Below are positions 37,816 through 46,734 of a stretch of 64,000 nt of DNA, one piece after another. The translations under genes and the position numbers were made by a program. Each line of letters begins with the position of its first letter. The stretch's first letter is position 1. The stretch lies in contig NZ_PGFI01000013.1 of the NCBI RefSeq assembly GCF_002797755.1, positions 1 through 64,000 on the forward strand, in the 5' to 3' direction. A model generated the notes under the pieces. The model was not told the origin of the DNA, made no database searches, and was given only the letters and a program-made list of their open reading frames with translations. Source of the stretch: Brevirhabdus pacifica. Its GTDB lineage: Bacteria > Pseudomonadota > Alphaproteobacteria > Rhodobacterales > Rhodobacteraceae.

Positions 37816-38811
37816 ATGGGACTTCTGATCGAGGGTGAATGGCATGACGCCTGGTACGACACCGAGAAGACGGGCGGTGCCTTCGTCCGCTCCACCGCCG
37901 GGTTTCGCAACTGGGTGACACCCGACGGCGCCCCCGGTCCCAGCGGCGAGGGGGGCTTCAAGGCCGAAAGCGGCCGCTACCATCTTTACGTCTCCTATGC
38001 CTGCCCTTGGGCGCACCGGGCATTGATCTTTCGCAAGCTGAAGCAGTTGGAAGACCATATCGACATCTCTGTCGTGCACCCCGACATGCTGGGCGACGGC
38101 TGGACCTTCGCCACCGATTTCCCCGGCACGACGGGGGACCGTCTGTTTGGTCACGACTACCTGCGCGAGGTCTATCTGCGCGCCGATCCGGGCATCACCG
38201 GGCGGGTCACGGTGCCCGTGCTGTGGGACCGGCAGCGCGAGACGATCGTCTCGAACGAGTCGGCCGAGATCATCCGCATGTTCAACAGCGCCTTCGACGA
38301 CATCACCGACAACCGCGACGATTATCGCCCGGCCGAGCTGGAAGCGCGGATCGACGAGGTCAATTCCTGGGTCTACGACGACATCAACAACGGGGTCTAC
38401 AAGGCCGGCTTCGCCACCACCCAGGACGCCTACGACAAGGCCGTCACCACCCTTTTCGCCACCCTCGACCGGGCCGAGGATATCCTGACCGCCCAGCGCT
38501 ACCTGGCCGGCGACCGCGTGACCGAGGCCGACTGGCGTCTTGCGACCACGCTCTTCCGTTTCGATGCGGTCTATCACCTGCATTTCAAATGCAATCGGCG
38601 GCGGCTGATCGACTACCCCGCGCTTTGGGACTATGCCCGCGAGCTTTACCAGTGGCCCGGCGTGGCCGAGACGGTCCGCTTCGACCATTTCGTGCGCCAT
38701 TACCACTACAGCCACGACACGATTAACCCGCACCGGATCATCCCGATCAACCCGCGCCCCGACTGGGATGCGCCGACCGGGCGGCGGCTGGCCCGCAGCG
38801 ACGCGGCCTGA
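37816..38811 (+). CDS. Glutathionyl-hydroquinone reductase (Xi-class GST)
   Basis: A 331-residue GST of the Xi class, which removes glutathione from glutathionyl-hydroquinones. The catalytic Cys63 is in SYACPWAHRALI, typical for this class, followed by a thioredoxin-like domain with VTVPVLWD and VSNESAEIIRMFN. The C-terminal domain contains EADWRLATTLFRFDAVYH. It is the ortholog group of YqjG/PcpF/ECM4. GGAGA lies five bases before the ATG. It is separated by 124 bases from the cobalamin genes. Confidence 0.93.
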   Translation: MGLLIEGEWHDAWYDTEKTGGAFVRSTAGFRNWVTPDGAPGPSGEGGFKAESGRYHLYVSYACPWAHRALIFRKLKQLEDHIDISVVHPDMLGDGWTFATDFPGTTGDRLFGHDYLREVYLRADPGITGRVTVPVLWDRQRETIVSNESAEIIRMFNSAFDDITDNRDDYRPAELEARIDEVNSWVYDDINNGVYKAGFATTQDAYDKAVTTLFATLDRAEDILTAQRYLAGDRVTEADWRLATTLFRFDAVYHLHFKCNRRRLIDYPALWDYARELYQWPGVAETVRFDHFVRHYHYSHDTINPHRIIPINPRPDWDAPTGRRLARSDAA

Positions 38812-38935
38812 GACAGCACGCGCGTGGGGGACGAACGCGGAAACAGGCGACGGGCTTGCGCCGGTTGATCCCGTTCCGGCGGCGGGCTATTGCGGGTTGC
38901 CGCGGCCCCGCCCCGGCCCAAGCTCGGAGGGCGCG

Positions 38936-39454
38936 ATGACCACCTGGATTACCGTCTGTGACACCTGCATGGAGCAGGGCCGCCCCGACAAGGATGTCGA
39001 GGAGTTTGACGGCGCGCGCTTTGCCGGCCTGATCGAGGGGGCGCTTGCCGACCGGCTTCGGGCCGACCCGTCGGGCACCGCCCCGGCCACCCCCACCGCC
39101 CCCGATGCCCCCAAGGCCCTGACCCCGGCGCCTGCCCAGGCCCTGCGCGTCCGGCGCCATTCGTGCCTGATGGGCTGTGCCAACGGTTGCAACGTGGCGA
39201 TCCAGTCCGAAGGCAAGCTGAACTATACCCTGGGCGGATTTGCCGGCCTGGCGGACGAGGCCGAGGCCATCGTCGATTATGCCCGCCTGCATGCCGCCAG
39301 CCCGATTGGCCAGGTGCCCTATCGCCAGTGGCCGCAGCCCATCAAGGGACATTTCGTGACCCGCCACCCGCCCCTTCCCGTCACCGAGCCGGAACTGGCG
39401 CAGGCGGTAGAGGCCGCCCCCTCCCTTTCCGAAAAGACCCCGGTCGGGAAATGA
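38936..39454 (+). CDS. DUF1636 Cys-rich putative metal-binding protein
   Basis: A 172-residue protein of the DUF1636 family, often found beside cobalamin and metal-uptake genes. It has a ferredoxin/thioredoxin-like pattern of cysteines: CDTC near residues 9-12 and CLMGCANGCNV near 78-88. The middle (about 45-68) is a Pro/Ala-rich linker and the ends are better conserved. The start follows GGAGG. It overlaps cobC as ATGA and heads the DUF1636-cobC-cbiB unit, suggesting a role in cobalt or cobalamin handling. Confidence 0.85.
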   Translation: MTTWITVCDTCMEQGRPDKDVEEFDGARFAGLIEGALADRLRADPSGTAPATPTAPDAPKALTPAPAQALRVRRHSCLMGCANGCNVAIQSEGKLNYTLGGFAGLADEAEAIVDYARLHAASPIGQVPYRQWPQPIKGHFVTRHPPLPVTEPELAQAVEAAPSLSEKTPVGK

Positions 39455-40506
39455 CGCCCCCTGCCGCGTCGTCGCCCCCGACCGCACCCGTCGAGGCGCG
39501 CGACCACGGCGGCGGGCTGGACGCCGCCCGCGCCCGCCATGGCGGGGAACGCAGCGACTGGCTGGACCTTTCGACCGGTATCAACCCGCTCGCCTACCCG
39601 GTCGAGGGCATACCCTCCGCCGCCTGGACCGAGCTGCCGGATGCCGGGGCGCAGGCGGAGCTGCTGACCGCCGCCCGCCGCTTCTGGCAGGTGCCCGACC
39701 GGCTGGCGGTGCTGGCCGTTCCCGGAACCTCCTCGGCGATCGCGCACATGCCCCGGCTGGCGGGCAGGCTGGCACCGCCCTCGGCCGACGGTGCGCCCCG
39801 GGCCGTGCTGATCCGGCAGCGGACCTATAACGAACACGCTGCTGCCTTCCGCCAGGCTGGCTGGCAGGTGCTGCACGCAGCCTCCGCCGGCACCCCGCCT
39901 TCGGCGGCGGTTCTGGTTCACCCCGACAACCCGACCGGCGACCTCTGGCCCGATCCCCTTGCCGCCGCCGGGCAGGACGGGCTGCTGGTCATCGACGAAA
40001 GCTTCGGCGAATGCTGCCCCCACGCCAGCCACGTGCCGCTGGCCGGCGGACGGGTGGTGGTCCTGAAGGGGCTGGGCAAGTTCTGGGGGCTTGCGGGCCT
40101 GCGGCTGGGCTTCGTCATTGGTGAGGCGTCGCTTCTGACGCCGCTGGCCGAGGCGTTGGGCCCTTGGCCCGTCTCGGGCCCGGCGCTGACGCTGGGCGCC
40201 CGGGCGCTTTCGGATGCCGGCTGGATCGCCGCGACAAGGGCGCGCGTGGCCCGTGACGCCGACAGGCTGGACGCGCTGATGGCGCCGCACCTCGCCCCCG
40301 GCGCGTCCCCCCGGGGCACCACGCTCTTCCGTCTCTACACGGTGGCGGATGCCGCCGCGTTGCAGGACCGGCTGGCCCGCGCCCGGATCTGGAGCCGCGT
40401 CTTCCCCTACGATCCGACCTGGATCCGCCTTGGCCTGCCGGGCCGGGCGGAAGACTGGGACCGGCTGACCGAGGCGCTGGCATCCGCACCTGGGGCCGCG
40501 CCATGA
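39451..40506 (+). CDS. cobC: Threonine-phosphate decarboxylase (CobC/CobD-type)
   Basis: A 351-residue PLP enzyme of the aminotransferase fold that supplies (R)-1-amino-2-propanol phosphate for the cobalamin lower-ligand loop. LDLSTGINPLAYPV is the typical start; VLVHPDNPTGDLW and LLVIDESFGE bind PLP, and Lys210 in LGKFWGLAGLRLGF is the Schiff-base lysine. It overlaps DUF1636 and cbiB by ATGA on both sides. Confidence 0.92.
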   Translation: MTPPAASSPPTAPVEARDHGGGLDAARARHGGERSDWLDLSTGINPLAYPVEGIPSAAWTELPDAGAQAELLTAARRFWQVPDRLAVLAVPGTSSAIAHMPRLAGRLAPPSADGAPRAVLIRQRTYNEHAAAFRQAGWQVLHAASAGTPPSAAVLVHPDNPTGDLWPDPLAAAGQDGLLVIDESFGECCPHASHVPLAGGRVVVLKGLGKFWGLAGLRLGFVIGEASLLTPLAEALGPWPVSGPALTLGARALSDAGWIAATRARVARDADRLDALMAPHLAPGASPRGTTLFRLYTVADAAALQDRLARARIWSRVFPYDPTWIRLGLPGRAEDWDRLTEALASAPGAAP

Positions 40507-41462
40507 GCCTTGCCCTCATGCTGATGCTGGCCCTGCTGCTGGACGCGATGATGGGAGAGCCGCGCTGGCTCTGGTCCCGGCTGCCGCACCCGGCGGTGGC
40601 GATGGGGCGCGCCATCTCGGGTGCCGACCGGCGCTGGAACCGGGGGCGCGCGCGCCGCCTGCGCGGTGTGCTGGTGTTGGCGGGGCTGTCGCTTCTGGTG
40701 CTGGTGCTGGGGGCGATCCTGGCCTCGCTTCTGCCCTGGCCGTTCGAGGTGCTGCTGGTTGCCATCCTGCTGGCCCAGCGAAGCCTGGCCGAGCATGTGC
40801 GCGACGTGGCCCGCGCGCTGGAGGCCAGCCGCGACCCCGCCCCGGCCCGGAGCGCCGTTGCCAAGATCGTCGGGCGCGACACGGCGGCGCTGGACCGGCC
40901 GGGCATCGCCCGGGCCGCCATCGAAAGCGCCGCCGAGAACCTGTCGGACGGGGTCGTCGCGCCGGTCTTCTGGTACCTTCTGGGCGGGTTGCAGGGCCTG
41001 CTGCTCTACAAGCTGGTCAACACCGCCGACAGCACCATCGGGTATCGCACGCCCCGGCACCTGGCCTTCGGCTGGGCCGCCGCCCGTCTGGACGACGCGA
41101 TGAATTTCCTGCCCGCGCGGCTGACCGCGCTGCTGCTGGCGGCGGCGGGGGCCTTGCCGGTCCGATCCCGCGCCATGGAAGGGGCGGGGGGCTTTGCCTA
41201 CGCCTGGCGCATTGCGCGCCGGGATGCGGGCCTGCACCGGTCGCCCAACGCCGGCTGGCCCGAGGCCGCGATGGCGGCCACGCTGGGCATCGCGCTGGCC
41301 GGGCCGCGGGTCTATGACGGGCAGGCGACCGCCGATGCCTTCGTCCACCCCGAGGGCCGCCGCGATCCCGATGCCGCGCAGCTGCGGGGGGCGATCGCCA
41401 TGCTGTGGCGGGTCTGGGTGCTGCTGATTGTGGGCGCCTTTCTGCTTGCCTTGCTGGTTTGA
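40503..41462 (+). CDS. cbiB: Adenosylcobinamide-phosphate synthase
   Basis: A 319-residue integral membrane enzyme (CbiB, called CobD in the aerobic nomenclature) that attaches aminopropanol phosphate to adenosylcobyric acid. It has several hydrophobic helices, with LLDAMMGEPRWLWSRLPHPAVAMGR at the start and the conserved IESAAENLSDGVVAPVFWY and NTADSTIGYRTPR segments. Its partner CobC is encoded immediately upstream with an ATGA overlap. Confidence 0.94.
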   Translation: MSLALMLMLALLLDAMMGEPRWLWSRLPHPAVAMGRAISGADRRWNRGRARRLRGVLVLAGLSLLVLVLGAILASLLPWPFEVLLVAILLAQRSLAEHVRDVARALEASRDPAPARSAVAKIVGRDTAALDRPGIARAAIESAAENLSDGVVAPVFWYLLGGLQGLLLYKLVNTADSTIGYRTPRHLAFGWAAARLDDAMNFLPARLTALLLAAAGALPVRSRAMEGAGGFAYAWRIARRDAGLHRSPNAGWPEAAMAATLGIALAGPRVYDGQATADAFVHPEGRRDPDAAQLRGAIAMLWRVWVLLIVGAFLLALLV

Positions 41463-41518
41463 GCGTTACCTGTTGGCCGGGGGCTGCTAGGTTTCCCCCA
41501 ACAAGGAGGGTTTTCCAC

Positions 41519-42709
41519 ATGCGCTTTACCAACGTTCTCGCCGCATCCGCCGTGGCCGTGGCCGCCGCGATCGCGCCGACCGGCGCCGCCTGGGCACAGG
41601 CCTGCGGCGGGGATTTCAACAGCTGGCTGTCCGGCGTGAAGAAAGAGGCCGTCGCCAAGGGCCATCCCGCCGCCAAGGTCGACGCCTTTCTTGCATCGGC
41701 CCGCCGCGACCCCGCCGTCATCAAGGCCGACCGCGCCCAGGGCGTGTTCCAGCTTCCGTTTCTGGAGTTCTCCCAGCGGCTGATCAGCCAGAACCGGATC
41801 AACAACGGCCAGTCGATGGCGCGCAAGTACAACAGCGTCTTCAACTCGGTCGAGCGGAACTTCGGCGTCAGCCGCGGCGTGCTGCTGGCCTTCTGGGCCT
41901 TCGAGACCGATTTCGGCCAGGTCCAGGGCAATTTCAACACCGTCAACGCCCTGCTGACCCTCAGCCACGATTGCCGCCGCCCCAACCTCTTCCGGCCGCA
42001 GATCTTCGCGGCGATGAAACTGTTCGAGCGGGGCGATCTTGATCCCGCCCGCACCCAGGGCGCCTGGGCTGGCGAGATCGGCATGGTCCAGATGCTGCCC
42101 GAGGACATCATCAACAACGGCGTGGACGGCGACGGCGACGGGCATGTGAACCTCAAGACCTCGGCGCCCGACGCGCTGATGTCGGGGGGCAAGATGCTGC
42201 GTTCGCTGGGTTGGCGCGCGGGTGAGCCCTGGCTTCAGGAAGTGGTCGTGCCGGCGCAGATGGATTGGTCGCAGACCGGGCTGCACACCAAGAAACGCGC
42301 CTCGGACTGGGTCGCGATGGGGGTGCAACCGCGCTCGGGCAAGGTATCTGGCGGACTGCCCGCCTCGCTTCTGCTGCCCCAGGGCCGCAAGGGTCCCGCG
42401 TTCCTCGCCTACCCGAACTTCGATGTCTATTTCGAGTGGAACCAGAGCTTTGTCTACGTGACGACGGCCGCCTATTTCGCCACCCGTCTCGAGGGGGCGC
42501 CGTCCTACCGCGCGGGCAAACCCGATCCCTCGCTCAACGGCAACCAGATGAAGCAGCTTCAACAGAAGCTGGTGGCGCGCGGACATGACGTCGGCAAGGT
42601 CGACGGCATCCTGGGCGAAAAGACCCGCCGCGCTGTCCAGCGCGAGCAGCAGCGCCTTGGCCTGCCCGCGGACGCCTGGCCGACCCCGGCCCTTCTGTCC
42701 AAGCTGTGA
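41519..42709 (+). CDS. Lytic murein transglycosylase (MltB type) with peptidoglycan-binding domain
   Basis: A 396-residue periplasmic enzyme that cleaves the glycan strands of peptidoglycan. A cleavable signal peptide ends near residue 27 (AAWAQA). The MltB catalytic domain runs to about 310; Glu129 in LLAFWAFETDFGQ is the catalytic acid and GEIGMVQMLPEDI is the second motif. A C-terminal PG_binding_1 domain covers about 335-393 (QLQQKLVARGHDVGKVDGILG). AAGGAGGG lies eight bases upstream of the ATG. Confidence 0.93.
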   Translation: MRFTNVLAASAVAVAAAIAPTGAAWAQACGGDFNSWLSGVKKEAVAKGHPAAKVDAFLASARRDPAVIKADRAQGVFQLPFLEFSQRLISQNRINNGQSMARKYNSVFNSVERNFGVSRGVLLAFWAFETDFGQVQGNFNTVNALLTLSHDCRRPNLFRPQIFAAMKLFERGDLDPARTQGAWAGEIGMVQMLPEDIINNGVDGDGDGHVNLKTSAPDALMSGGKMLRSLGWRAGEPWLQEVVVPAQMDWSQTGLHTKKRASDWVAMGVQPRSGKVSGGLPASLLLPQGRKGPAFLAYPNFDVYFEWNQSFVYVTTAAYFATRLEGAPSYRAGKPDPSLNGNQMKQLQQKLVARGHDVGKVDGILGEKTRRAVQREQQRLGLPADAWPTPALLSKL

Positions 42710-42730
42710 TCGGGTCCTTGTGATCCCCCG

Positions 42731-42760
42731 ACGGCCCCGCCCTGCGGCTGGGGCCGTATT
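42731..42760 (+). terminator. Possible terminator between mltB-like gene and smc
   Basis: An 8-bp inverted repeat ACGGCCCC / GGGGCCGT (42731-42738 and 42750-42757), extendable inward, with a short ATT tail. It sits between convergent genes. The lack of a T-run makes it uncertain. Confidence 0.4.
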
Positions 42761-42786
42761 CGGGGCGCCGGCGTAGTCCCCCGCCC

Positions 42787-45700
42787 TCAAGCCACCATCG
42801 ACGCGGCCTTTTTCAGATCCACCGAGACAAGTTGGCTGACCCCCTGTTCGGCCATGGTGACGCCGAACAGCCGGTCCATGCGGCTCATGGTGATGGCGTG
42901 GTGGGTGATGATCAAAAAGCGCGTGTCGGTGCGGCGCGTCATCTCGTCCAGCAGCCCGCAGAAGCGCGTCACGTTGGCGTCGTCCAGCGGCGCGTCGACC
43001 TCGTCCAGCACGCAGATCGGCGCCGGGTTCGCGATGAAGACGGCGAAGATCAGCGCCATGGCGGTCAGCGTCTGCTCCCCGCCCGACAGCAGCGACAGGG
43101 TCGACAGCTTCTTGCCCGGCGGCTGGCACATGATCTCCAGGCCGGCCTCAAGCGGATCGTCGCTTTCCACCAGCACCAGCCGCGCCTCGCCCCCGTTGAA
43201 GAGCAGGGTGAAAAGCGTGCCGAAGTTGCGGTTCACCTCCTCGAAGGCGGTCAGAAGCCGTTCGCGGCCTTCCTTGTTGAGGCTGGCGATGCCCTGGCGC
43301 AGCTTCTTGATCGCCTCTTCAAGGTCGATCTTCTCGGCCGCCAAGGTGTCATGCTCCTCCTGGACCTCGCGGGCGTCCTCCTCGGCGCGCAGGTTGACCG
43401 AGCCCAGGGCGTCGCGCTGACGCCGGTGGCGCAGCACGTCGGCTTCGATGGTGGCGACGGCGGGCATGTTGGCGGGGTCGATGTCCAGCGCCGCCAGAAG
43501 CTCCTCGGGGTCGCATTCCTGTTCCTCGCGGATCCGCTCGACCGCGGCGGCCTGGGCATCGCGCAGGGCCTCGGCGCGGGCGGCGGCGCCGGCGCGGGCC
43601 TCGCGGGCGTCAGCGGCAAGGCGTTCGGCCTCGCGCTCGGCCTGGATCGCCTGGCGCAGGGTCGATTCGCCGGCAGAGAGGGCATCGGCGGCCCGGGCGC
43701 GGCGGCTGCCGGCCTCGTCCAGCGCGGCGGCCAGCTTCTCGCGCCGCTCGGTCAGGGTGCCGGGGATGGCGCGGGCGGTCTCCAGCTCGGCCTCGGCCTC
43801 GGTCCGGCGGCTGTTCAGCTCGGCGATCCGGTCGCTGGCGGTGCGCAGGCGGCTGCGCCAGCCGGTCAATTCCCGCTCGACCGCTTCCGCCCGACGCTCG
43901 CGCGCCTCCCCGCCCCGGCGCAACTCATCATGGGCCGAGCGCTTGGACAGCATCGTGACCCGCGCGGCCTCGACCGTCAGCTTCAGCTCCTCGACCTCGG
44001 CCCGTGCCGCGTCCAGATCCCCCAGGTTCGCCGCCGCGACCTGCGCCTCCGCAAGGCGCGAGCGGGCAGCGGCCAGTTCCTGTTCGTGGCGGCCCGCGGC
44101 AAGGCTGAGGTTCTCAAGCTGGCCCGCGGCGATGTTGCGATCGGCTTCGGCCCGCGACAGGTCGCGGTTGGCGGTGGCCACGGCCTGGTCGGCCTCGCGC
44201 CGCGCGGCGCGGGCCTGGCGGTCGGCCTCGCCGCTGGCCTCAAGTTCGGCCACCAAGGTCTGATGCGCGCGCCGTGTCCCCTCGGCGCGCGCATTCGCCG
44301 CCTCGAGATCCTGTTTCAGGGCCTCAAGACGGTTGAGCTGTTGCAGGCGCAGGGCCGCGGCGGTGGGCGCATCCTCGGCCCCCGCCCGCAACCCGTCCCA
44401 GCGCCAGAGGTCGCCCTCGACGCTGACCAGGCGCTGGCCGGGCTTCAACTCGGGCTGAAGCCGGGCGCCCTCGGCGGCGTCGACCAGGCCGATCTGGCCC
44501 ATCCGGCGCGACAGCACCCCCGGCCCGCGCACATGGCGCGAAAGCGGCACGACCCCGCGCGGCAGGCTCTGCAATTCGTTGTAATTCGGCAAGGTGACCC
44601 AGCCCGACGCATCGGCCTGACCCACCTCGGGCGCGCGCAGGTCGTCGGCCAATGCCGCGCCAAGCGCCTTTTCAAAGCCCGGATCGACACGCATGCGGTC
44701 AAGCAGCATCGCGTCCTCGTTCGACTCGCGCTCGACCAGGCGGGCAAGCGCCGCCTTTTCGGCCGCCAGCGCCCCCGCCTCCCCCTCGGCCGAGGAGCGG
44801 TTGGCGCGGGCGTCGGCCTCGGCCGACTGGGCGCTTGAGCGGGCCTCCTCGGCGGCCTGGGCGGCGGCTTCGGCGGCTTCGGCCTCGGCTGCGGCGCGGG
44901 CCTGGGCCTCGGTCGCGGCCTCGAAACGCGCGCCAGCCTCGTCCAGCGCGGCGCGGGCGGCTTCCATCCCGGCCTGGACCTTGCGCGCCTCGTTCTCGGT
45001 GCGCTCCAGCGTGGTGGCGCTGTCATCATGCAGGCGGCGGGCGGACTGATGACGGGCGGCCAGGCGGGCCACCTCCTCGGTCGCGGCCGAAAGCAGCGCC
45101 TCGCGCTCCTGCAAAAGGGTCGCCGCCTCCGTCGCCTCCTGCATGGCCGCGTCCATGCGGGCCTCGTGCCCCGATCCGGCCTCGGCCAGCTCGGCGGCCT
45201 CGGCTTCCAGCCCGGCGATCGTCTCGCCGGCATCGCTGTTCAGCGCGCCCTCCCGCTCGGCGTCATTGGCAAGCTGGGCGATGCGGCCGGTCAGGCGTTC
45301 GATCGCCTCGGCGGCGCGGCTTTCCTCCTGCCCCAGGGTGTCGCGCTCCACCTCCAGCCGCTGCAAAAGGGCCGAGGCGATGGCCTCCTCCTCGCGCAGG
45401 GGGGGCAGGGCGGCCTCGGCCTCCTCGCGGTGCTTCTCGGCGGCGCGGGCAGCGGCCTCGCCCCGGGCGGCCAGGGTGGTCCGCTCGGTCATGGCGGCGG
45501 CGGCGGCGGCCATCTCGTCGGCGGCCTCGCGCCATCGGCGGTAAAGCAGCAGCCCCTCGGCATGGCGCAGCGCGGTGCCGATCTCGCGGTAGCGCGCGGC
45601 CTGCCGGGCCTGGCGCGCAAGCTGTGCCAGCTGCGCCGCCAACTGCTCCAGCACGTCGTCGACCCGGGTCAGGTTGGTCTCTGTCTGGCGCAGCTTCAGC

Positions 45701-46242
45701 TCGGCCTCGTGGCGCCGCTGGTACAGGCCCGAGATGCCGGCGGCCTCTTCGAGGATGCGGCGGCGGGCCTTGGGGCGGGCGTTGATCAGCTCCGAGATCT
45801 GGCCCTGCCGGACCAGCGCCGGAGAATGCGCCCCGGTCGAGGCGTCGGCGAACAGCATCTGGACATCGCGGGCGCGCACGTCCTTGCCATTGGTCTTGTA
45901 GGCGCTGCCCGCGTCGCGGGTGATGCGGCGCACGATGTCCAGCGTGTCGCGGTCGTTGAACCCTGCCGGGGCCAGCCGGTCGGTGTTGTCGATGGCAAGG
46001 GAGACTTCGGCGAAATTGCGGGCGGGCCGGGTCGCGGCACCGGCGAAGATCACGTCCTCCATGCCGCCACCGCGCATGGCCGAGGGTCGGTTCTCCCCCA
46101 TCACCCAGCGCAGCGCCTCAAGCAGGTTCGACTTGCCGCAGCCGTTGGGCCCGACCACCCCGGTCAGCCCCTCGGCAATGACCAGCTCCGTCGGGTCGAC
46201 GAAGCTCTTGAAGCCGTTCAGTCTGAGGCGGGTGAAGCGCAC
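42787..46242 (-). CDS. smc: Chromosome segregation ATPase SMC
   Basis: A 1151-residue condensin. The N-terminal ATPase half has Walker A GPNGCGKSN (31-39). Two long coiled coils rich in Ala, Glu and Arg (about 165-500 and 660-1000) flank a hinge near 510-640 (SNEDAMLLDRMRVDPGFEKALGAAL region onward). The C-terminal half has the signature LSGGEQTLTAMALIFAVF and Walker B ICVLDEVDAPLDD. I chose GTG at 46242 as start because it gives the family N-terminus (RFTRLRLNGFKSF) after GAGGGG. Upstream sequence holds a DnaA box. Confidence 0.96.
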   Translation of the reverse strand: MRFTRLRLNGFKSFVDPTELVIAEGLTGVVGPNGCGKSNLLEALRWVMGENRPSAMRGGGMEDVIFAGAATRPARNFAEVSLAIDNTDRLAPAGFNDRDTLDIVRRITRDAGSAYKTNGKDVRARDVQMLFADASTGAHSPALVRQGQISELINARPKARRRILEEAAGISGLYQRRHEAELKLRQTETNLTRVDDVLEQLAAQLAQLARQARQAARYREIGTALRHAEGLLLYRRWREAADEMAAAAAAMTERTTLAARGEAAARAAEKHREEAEAALPPLREEEAIASALLQRLEVERDTLGQEESRAAEAIERLTGRIAQLANDAEREGALNSDAGETIAGLEAEAAELAEAGSGHEARMDAAMQEATEAATLLQEREALLSAATEEVARLAARHQSARRLHDDSATTLERTENEARKVQAGMEAARAALDEAGARFEAATEAQARAAAEAEAAEAAAQAAEEARSSAQSAEADARANRSSAEGEAGALAAEKAALARLVERESNEDAMLLDRMRVDPGFEKALGAALADDLRAPEVGQADASGWVTLPNYNELQSLPRGVVPLSRHVRGPGVLSRRMGQIGLVDAAEGARLQPELKPGQRLVSVEGDLWRWDGLRAGAEDAPTAAALRLQQLNRLEALKQDLEAANARAEGTRRAHQTLVAELEASGEADRQARAARREADQAVATANRDLSRAEADRNIAAGQLENLSLAAGRHEQELAAARSRLAEAQVAAANLGDLDAARAEVEELKLTVEAARVTMLSKRSAHDELRRGGEARERRAEAVERELTGWRSRLRTASDRIAELNSRRTEAEAELETARAIPGTLTERREKLAAALDEAGSRRARAADALSAGESTLRQAIQAEREAERLAADAREARAGAAARAEALRDAQAAAVERIREEQECDPEELLAALDIDPANMPAVATIEADVLRHRRQRDALGSVNLRAEEDAREVQEEHDTLAAEKIDLEEAIKKLRQGIASLNKEGRERLLTAFEEVNRNFGTLFTLLFNGGEARLVLVESDDPLEAGLEIMCQPPGKKLSTLSLLSGGEQTLTAMALIFAVFIANPAPICVLDEVDAPLDDANVTRFCGLLDEMTRRTDTRFLIITHHAITMSRMDRLFGVTMAEQGVSQLVSVDLKKAASMVA

Positions 46243-46339
46243 TCTGGCACCCCTCGTCTGTGACGTCCTGACCAAAAGGACACCCGCAAACCGGGCCTGA
46301 GTCAACGATAGCCCACCGCATCTGGCCAAAACCGGCGAC

Positions 46340-46348
46340 TTATCCACA
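46340..46348 (+). promoter_or_regulatory. Perfect DnaA-box 9-mer upstream of smc
   Basis: TTATCCACA, the strongest DnaA-box consensus, lies 98 bases upstream of the smc start inside a short A/T-rich patch (46335-46378). Its position in the presumed promoter region of smc suggests DnaA could influence smc transcription. It is a single box, so it is not an origin. Confidence 0.5.
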
Positions 46349-46459
46349 ATATATAGCCGATTCCGGCAATATTATGCCTTCAGGAGCGGCGTGAACCCCA
46401 CCCAAGCCGGCGCCTGGCCCGTCGGGGCAGGCCCGCGGCCCGGCACATCGGGAATCATC

Positions 46460-46490
46460 CTTGACCGACGGCGCCCGCGCCCGCTACGTA
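46460..46490 (+). promoter_or_regulatory. Probable sigma-70 promoter of the riboswitch-cbtBA transcript
   Basis: CTTGAC at 46460-46465 is a full alphaproteobacterial -35 match. TACGTA at 46485-46490 (or CTACGT one base earlier) is a -10-like hexamer 17-19 bases later. Transcription would start near 46497, just before the riboswitch. Confidence 0.6.
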
Positions 46491-46502
46491 GAACGGGCAT
46501 GG

Positions 46503-46684
46503 TCCCCCGTCGGTGCAAAGCGCCTGGGGGATAAATGGGAATTCGGTCAGGGTGACCCAACTCGGGACCCGATGCCGAAGCCGCCCCCGCGACTGTATGC
46601 GGCGAGCCTCCGCCAAACGCCACTGGATCCCCGGATCCGGGAAGGCGGCGGACAGGCCCCGACCCGCAAGCCAGGAGACCAGCC
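46503..46684 (+). ncRNA. Cobalamin (AdoCbl) riboswitch
   Basis: The region shows the conserved cobalamin-riboswitch segments in order: the GCCGCCCCCGCGACTGT core (46579-46595), GCCACTGG (46619-46626), the GGGAAGG segment (46639-46645) and the B12 box AAGCCAGGAGACCAGCC (46668-46684). It precedes the cobalt transporter cbtBA by about 50 bases. Binding of coenzyme B12 should switch off cobalt uptake when cobalamin is plentiful. Confidence 0.93.
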
Positions 46685-46701
46685 ATGCACTCAACCAGGC
46701 C

Positions 46702-46721
46702 GCCTGTCGGGTGTGACAGGC
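46702..46721 (+). promoter_or_regulatory. Likely expression-platform hairpin of the riboswitch
   Basis: A perfect 7-bp stem GCCTGTC / GACAGGC (46702-46708 and 46715-46721) ends directly at the AAGGAG ribosome site (46722-46727) of cbtB. There is no T-run, so control is more likely at translation start than by termination. Confidence 0.55.
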
Positions 46722-46734
46722 AAGGAGAACCAAC

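Noticed and set aside
38812-38935. Possible second cobalamin riboswitch before DUF1636-cobC-cbiB
   Set aside because: The B12 box, GCCACTG and the C-rich core are missing, although the operon is of the type often controlled this way.
41511-41519. Second DnaA box (TTTTCCACA) before the lytic transglycosylase
   Set aside because: One mismatch to consensus and it overlaps the ribosome-site-to-start spacer; likely chance.
42832-45785. Long plus-strand open frames opposite smc
   Set aside because: Low-complexity Gly/Arg/Pro translations caused by the biased coiled-coil codons of smc.
46335-46380. Replication origin near the DnaA box
   Set aside because: Only one perfect box is present, with no box cluster, dnaA/hemE/parAB neighbours or extended A/T-rich unwinding region.
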